Source of the DNA: Sthenelais limicola
Taxonomy: Eukaryota; Annelida; Polychaeta; Phyllodocida; Sigalionidae
DNA length: 64,000 nt
Assembly: GCA_942159475.1 (NCBI GenBank)
Contig: OW804098.1
Coordinates: forward strand, 78,671,178 to 78,735,177
Direction: 5' to 3'
In this document: piece by piece, positions 60,024 to 64,000 of the stretch
How the letters are laid out: each line of letters starts with the position of its first letter
How positions within the stretch are numbered: position 1 is the first letter of the stretch
Position numbers and translations under genes: made by a program
Notes under the pieces: model-generated
What the model saw: the letters and a program-made list of their open reading frames with translations, nothing else
Told to the model about the DNA's origin: nothing
The model's database searches: none

Positions 60024-60108
60024 AATTGCCCCCGTTGCAGAACAATCTGCGAGCTCAATATTAACACTGAAAAAGCTACTCGCAGACTGTTATGCAACGG
60101 GGGCAATT
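60024..60108. repeat. Long hairpin, 30-bp arms
   Basis: Arms 60024-60053 (AATTGCCCCCGTTGCA...) and 60079-60108 are inverted copies with two mismatches; the loop is 25 nt. It could be a very short foldback transposon or a transcribed hairpin. No flanking duplication is evident. Confidence 0.8.
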
Positions 60109-60675
60109 ATGTGTGTGCAGCACATAGCGTTGGCTAGAAATATGACCCCACCCACACTAGGTTCAGGCTGCCTTAAGTCAGTGTGAGCTGCCCGTCTCAA
60201 GCCTAATGGGCTATTTCAAATCAGCCCTATTGGAATTTTGATATCTGTGATATAGTGAATACTTTTTAGTTGGTCATTTTTCTAAGGAGAAAGAACTAGA
60301 CACAATTTCGCGAGGGCAACAAAGGGATGTGTCCACTCTCGTCGAACCACTGGCATGACTTAATTAGTTAACCCACGTTCAATCGATCAGCATCTCAAGT
60401 TTTGCGAATTGAACACCTTGGACGCCCCTTTATCATCAACATTTATTGTCCTTATCCAAGAAATTTGTATTTAAGAGGAAGAGGAGTTTCATTAATATTA
60501 AATGGCTAAATAGGCGAGTTGTCTTCTGCTTTACCAATCTTAGCCATCGTCGACGAAGCATTATTTAATTTCTGTGATATGGACTAGTACAAAAGTCTTA
60601 TTTACAAACAGCTGTGTCCTCTTTCAACCTTAACTTTGGTTCTATCAGTCTAGTGATACATCAGTATCATATCAT

Positions 60676-60891
60676 TGTAATAATAAGTAGTGCTCAACCA
60701 AATAACCTGTGGTCTCCGGCCTAAGCAAAAGGACGTTCTCCTTTGACCGAATCGAATGTAGTTAAAGTTATAACATACTGTTATAGCGTGGAGTACTGAT
60801 GTAGAGATGGAAATAAGATGTTTCTTTTTTATAATGCCTGATATTAGAGCGGGTGACCGTTTAGCTATTTGATAATACTAGTGGTAGTAAT
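60676..60891 (+). repeat. 216-bp direct repeat, copy 1
   Basis: Matches 61529-61744 with only a few substitutions, at an offset of 853 bp. It lies downstream of the PRDX5 stop codon. A short TATCATATCATTG word preceding this copy also recurs at about 61028-61040. Confidence 0.9.
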
Positions 60892-61306
60892 TCATCGAAA
60901 AATGAAACCCCAAAATTATGATTAATCAAAAAACACGAAACTATACTGTTTGTTTCCAATTTTATTCAATATGTATTCGTAAATGGCTGATTAGCACCTA
61001 CCCTTATTACCCAAACTTATACATCAGTATCATATCATTGAAATAGTCGAGCTGGACATACTGGCCAGGGTTAGTCCCATATTCTTTTCACTCGATCACG
61101 AAAAATTCTTTGAGGAGCCATGAACAAAATAATCCGTCGTGAGGATATTCCATGTGTAGGAATTATTTTTTAAAAACTTTTTATGCCGTTGTGGTGAGAA
61201 AGTGCGTCTGGTGATGAAACATATCAAATATTAGTCACTCCCTAATAAGCACCTAAGATACTATAGCAACTTCAGGACTACACAGATTATACAAATAAAT
61301 CTGAGT

Positions 61307-63459
61307 TTAGATGTCTGACATGATTTCTGGGGCGAGACTGCAGGTTGCGCCTGTTCCGGCCTCCGGCTCGACATTGATGGTTTTCACAACACCATTTTCA
61401 ACTACCATAGAGAAACGTTTGCAGCGCTTACCACCAAAAGCCCCTATGTGAGGGGTTTCACAGTCAATAGCCTGAAAAAGTAATGTTGACCGTTAGCCTG
61501 AGTATTTATCAACAGAAATGAAATTGTGTGTAATAATAAGTAGTGCTCAACCAAATAACCTGTGGTCTCCGGCATAAGCAAAAGGACGTTCTCCTTTGAC
61601 CGAATCGAATGTAGTTAAAGTTATAACATACTGTTATAGCCTGGAGTACTGATGTAGAGATGGAAATAAGATGTTTCTTTATTATAATGCCTGATATTAG
61701 AGCGGGTGACCGTTTAGCTATTTGATAATACTAGTGGTAGTAATGATATCGCAATGGCGAAGAGTTTTCAGAAAAATTACCCAATTTCAAACTTTTCACG
61801 AAATGACCCAAGGAGAATTTTCTGAAAAATAACCCCATATGATTTTTTTCAGAAAGTGATCCAAGGAAGATTTTTCAAGGAAGTTTTATTTGAAAATGAC
61901 CCAAGGAAGAATTGGTTTGGTTTTTTTTTAAGAAAAAAAATTGGGTGTCCTGGTTGTCCGCGCCGCCCATGTCAGCTATGCGGACAACCCAAAATGAATA
62001 AAAGGCCGTCCTGCAGACAACCATAGTTATTCTATTTTTGGTGTGAGCGGAAAACCAAATATTTTGTGAGATATTTAATCGAGAACAACCATATTTTGAT
62101 TTTTAAGCGATTTTTTTTAACCCTGCAGAATTGTCTGAAAAAGTACCCACTTTAAAAGTTTCAAACTTTTCAAAATATGGCGCGGGAGAAGTTTCTGAAA
62201 ACTCCCAATTTCAAATTTGTCAGAAAATGATCCAAGGACCAATTTTGATAGAAAGTATCCAATTGCATTTTTTTTTCCAGGAAATGACTAAGGACGAAAA
62301 TTACCCAACTTACCGCCCCGGAGAGTCACATGCATTCTAACAGTTTATATACTCATACTCTAGCCGATTTAATTTTAATAAGTAGGACAGATAGTTCATC
62401 TGTAGATACTCACCCGAGCAAAATCACCACCAGCATCGGCAAGCATGCGAATCTGAAGGAAGTAAATTGTAGGTGAGTATTTACCCGGAAAAGTTTCATC
62501 AGAATCTATAGTAAAAATTCATTTAAAAAAGATTTATAAACATTTTTATTTTTAATTAATCAAAATTTCTAAACTAATGGTTTTACCAGGGATGTGTTTA
62601 TCTCCCTGATATCATTATTTATTAATATTTACATAGATACAGAAAAGATTATGGATCTCCATAGCATCTCTAGCTATATGTGTCATACCTTTCCAGTAGC
62701 ATTGGTAGCTTTCCCCCAAGCGTCCATTACAAAGGGGTCGTTTACAGCAACACAGGCAATAACATCCACACCTTTGCTCTTGATCTTATCAAAGTGCTCG
62801 AGATAGCCGGCCAAATGAGTCTGGAAAAGAATTAATAACAATACTCAAATGAAATAATCACCACCAGCATCGGCAAGCATGCGAATCCGAAGGAAGCAAA
62901 TTGTAGGTGGATTTTTACCCGGAAAGGTTTCATCAAAATAAATTCATATCTTTCAAAAAGATGAACATTTTTATTTTTAATCAATTAAAATGGTTCAGTT
63001 GAGTTATTCAAATGTGTTGTGACAGTGATCTATACAGATCTCTTCCTAGATGTCGGGTAGATATCCTTATTACTTGTTATATTAGTAAGGTTGGGATTTG
63101 GTGTTGTACTTTATCAGCAGGATGGCATGATGCTTTATCATTGTCAGCACTAAATACAACTGATACCTTTGACGTGACTTGTGACAATTCATGAGATAAA
63201 TACAGGTTGACTAAGGAGCGTGGGAGATGCATTGGGAATTTTGACGAGGGCTAAAGCAAATTAACATTTAGAATGGCATCGTTACAAATCTCAATTAATT
63301 GCATATATTCCAAAATTGTTATACCTTTTGGCAAGTGCCGGAGAAAGCGCCAGGGACTCCAATCAGGACACCTTTCTTACCAGCAAAGATTTCGGCCACA
63401 TTCACTTTGTCATTTGGTGTACCTTCCATGACCTCCACGGAAGGCAATTTCTCTCCAAC
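61307..63459 (-). CDS. PRDX5: Peroxiredoxin-5 (atypical 2-Cys), 5' end not found
   Basis: Minus-strand exons found: 63459-63325, 62820-62689, 62452-62414, 61471-61307, each in phase 0 with GT-AG borders, 156 aa. The first exon, with the start and any mitochondrial presequence, lies beyond 63460 or outside the window. The first exon here begins VGEKLPSVEVMEG. The peroxidatic Cys is in PGAFSGTCQKTHL (family form PGAFTPxCxxxHL). The second conserved Cys is in VIACVAVNDPF, and the resolving Cys in GATCSLAPEI near the end, matching the human TCSLAP motif. The enzyme reduces hydrogen peroxide, alkyl peroxides and peroxynitrite using thioredoxin, in mitochondria, peroxisomes or cytosol. Oddities are Ser-Gly in place of the usual Thr-Pro before the active Cys, and a decayed copy of the 39-nt third exon in the intron upstream. 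Confidence 0.95.
61529..61744 (+). repeat. 216-bp direct repeat, copy 2
   Basis: Near-identical to 60676-60891. This copy lies inside the last PRDX5 intron, so the two copies bracket the final coding exon. Confidence 0.9.
61755..62310. repeat. Diverged minisatellite in PRDX5 last intron
   Basis: Repeated modules of about 30 nt, TTTTCAGAAAATGACCCAAGGA with T-rich linkers, interrupted in the middle by a segment with a GGTTGTCCGC / GCGGACAACC inverted pair (61952-61989). The modules are diverged from one another. Confidence 0.65.
62857..62990 (-). pseudogene. Decayed duplicate of PRDX5 exon 62414-62452
   Basis: This segment copies 62423-62565 (most of the 39-nt exon plus the upstream intron) at an offset of 434 bp. 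The exon part reads ATTCGCATGCTTGCCGATG, but the acceptor CAG has become CGG and the copy breaks off before the donor. It cannot be spliced as an exon and is a pseudo-exon left by local duplication. Confidence 0.85.
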
Positions 63460-64000
63460 CTAGAATATAAACGGGAAAACAAATTGGAAATGTATTTTAC
63501 ATCGTATAAATTATCAGGAAAATGTATCTTCCTCTTACAGATCCCCTTCAAATCAACATTTTGAATGATGGATATACATTTTAATATTCAATGATCAATC
63601 GTGCTTCCTTTACATTACGTTACATTAACACGAGCACGAACATTACATTACGTTTGAGAGAGTAGGTTAATAGATGTTCATGGTTATATTAATATATTTG
63701 AGATATAGTAGCTTTGCCCGTTCTTCTTCTAATATTTAATTGTATCTCTCATTCACATTTTTTAGTCTGACCTCTTAGCAAGAAGGTATTCACGTTGCAG
63801 AGTTACTATCAGTATCCGTTTTACTGTTATCTTCTTCAGCTTTTTAATTATGCTCTATCATGAATTTTATTCCATTTGTCAAACAGTTACAGTACATAGA
63901 ATTGGACAAATTCTATGGGGTAGTTCTTCCATTTATGTCATTTGCTATAGACATATCCTGCTCTTTATTATAGCTGAACATAATTATCTGATCCACCACC

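Larger units (their letters stand above)
57556..61306. other. Convergent intergenic region (AMPK beta / PRDX5)
   Basis: The two genes converge. The 3' untranslated region of AMPK beta should begin here; an AATAAA lies near 58097. The rest holds a long hairpin at 60024-60108, one copy of a 216-bp direct repeat, and otherwise unremarkable AT-rich DNA. No coding region is supported. Confidence 0.6.

Noticed and set aside
1..64000. CRISPR arrays, tRNA, rRNA or spliceosomal RNA genes
   Set aside because: None were seen by eye: no regularly spaced identical repeats and no recognised RNA gene signature. A tRNA or small RNA scan was not possible.

Overview
The window is ordinary nuclear DNA of an animal: AT-rich, with intron-containing genes (GT-AG introns, small exons), long introns and many miniature transposons. 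The gene content suggests an invertebrate deuterostome, most likely an echinoderm: a metazoan universal stress protein (a family lost from vertebrates), a ZFYVE21 orthologue, a Mag/SURL-like Ty3/Gypsy element, and foldback elements built of short sub-repeats like the TU elements known from sea urchins. The organism assignment is an inference, not a proof.

Layout, left to right. 3586-13105 (minus): a two-exon gene for a secreted or type I membrane kelch-repeat protein. Its intron carries a complete Ty3/Gypsy retrotransposon (5342-9961, 128-bp LTRs, target duplication CTTAT). 13270-17240 is a gene-free block of nested inverted-repeat and tandem-repeat elements. 18282-25557 (plus): ZFYVE21, 7 coding exons, 231 aa. 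30256-35296 (plus): a universal stress protein, 4 coding exons, 258 aa. 36361-38219 (minus): DNAJC4, 5 coding exons, 249 aa. Immediately upstream on the same strand, 38308-38672, lie two exons of an unrecognised small protein, only about 75 nt from the DNAJC4 splice acceptor. 40100-45110 is a transposon cluster: an LTR with a short gag-like ORF, a CAGTG-ended miniature element, a foldback element, and a 1.95-kb element with inverted repeats around a degraded gag-like ORF. 47155-57555 (plus): the AMP-activated protein kinase beta subunit, 7 coding exons, 269 aa, with two further possible exons in its first intron. 61307-63459 (minus): peroxiredoxin-5, whose first exon lies outside what could be found.

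The genes do not form a pathway; this is a normal eukaryotic neighbourhood. DNAJC4 and PRDX5 also share one chromosomal neighbourhood in vertebrates (human 11q13, from memory), so part of this linkage may be ancient.

Most unusual items: two adjacent long-inverted-repeat elements, one with a gag-like ORF; possible alternative N-termini of AMPK beta that would lose or separate the myristoylation signal; the near-contiguous unknown gene/DNAJC4 pair; and a young-looking Gypsy copy whose integrase has lost its catalytic glutamate. All splice junctions were read by eye from sequence and reading phase; no alignment or search was run.
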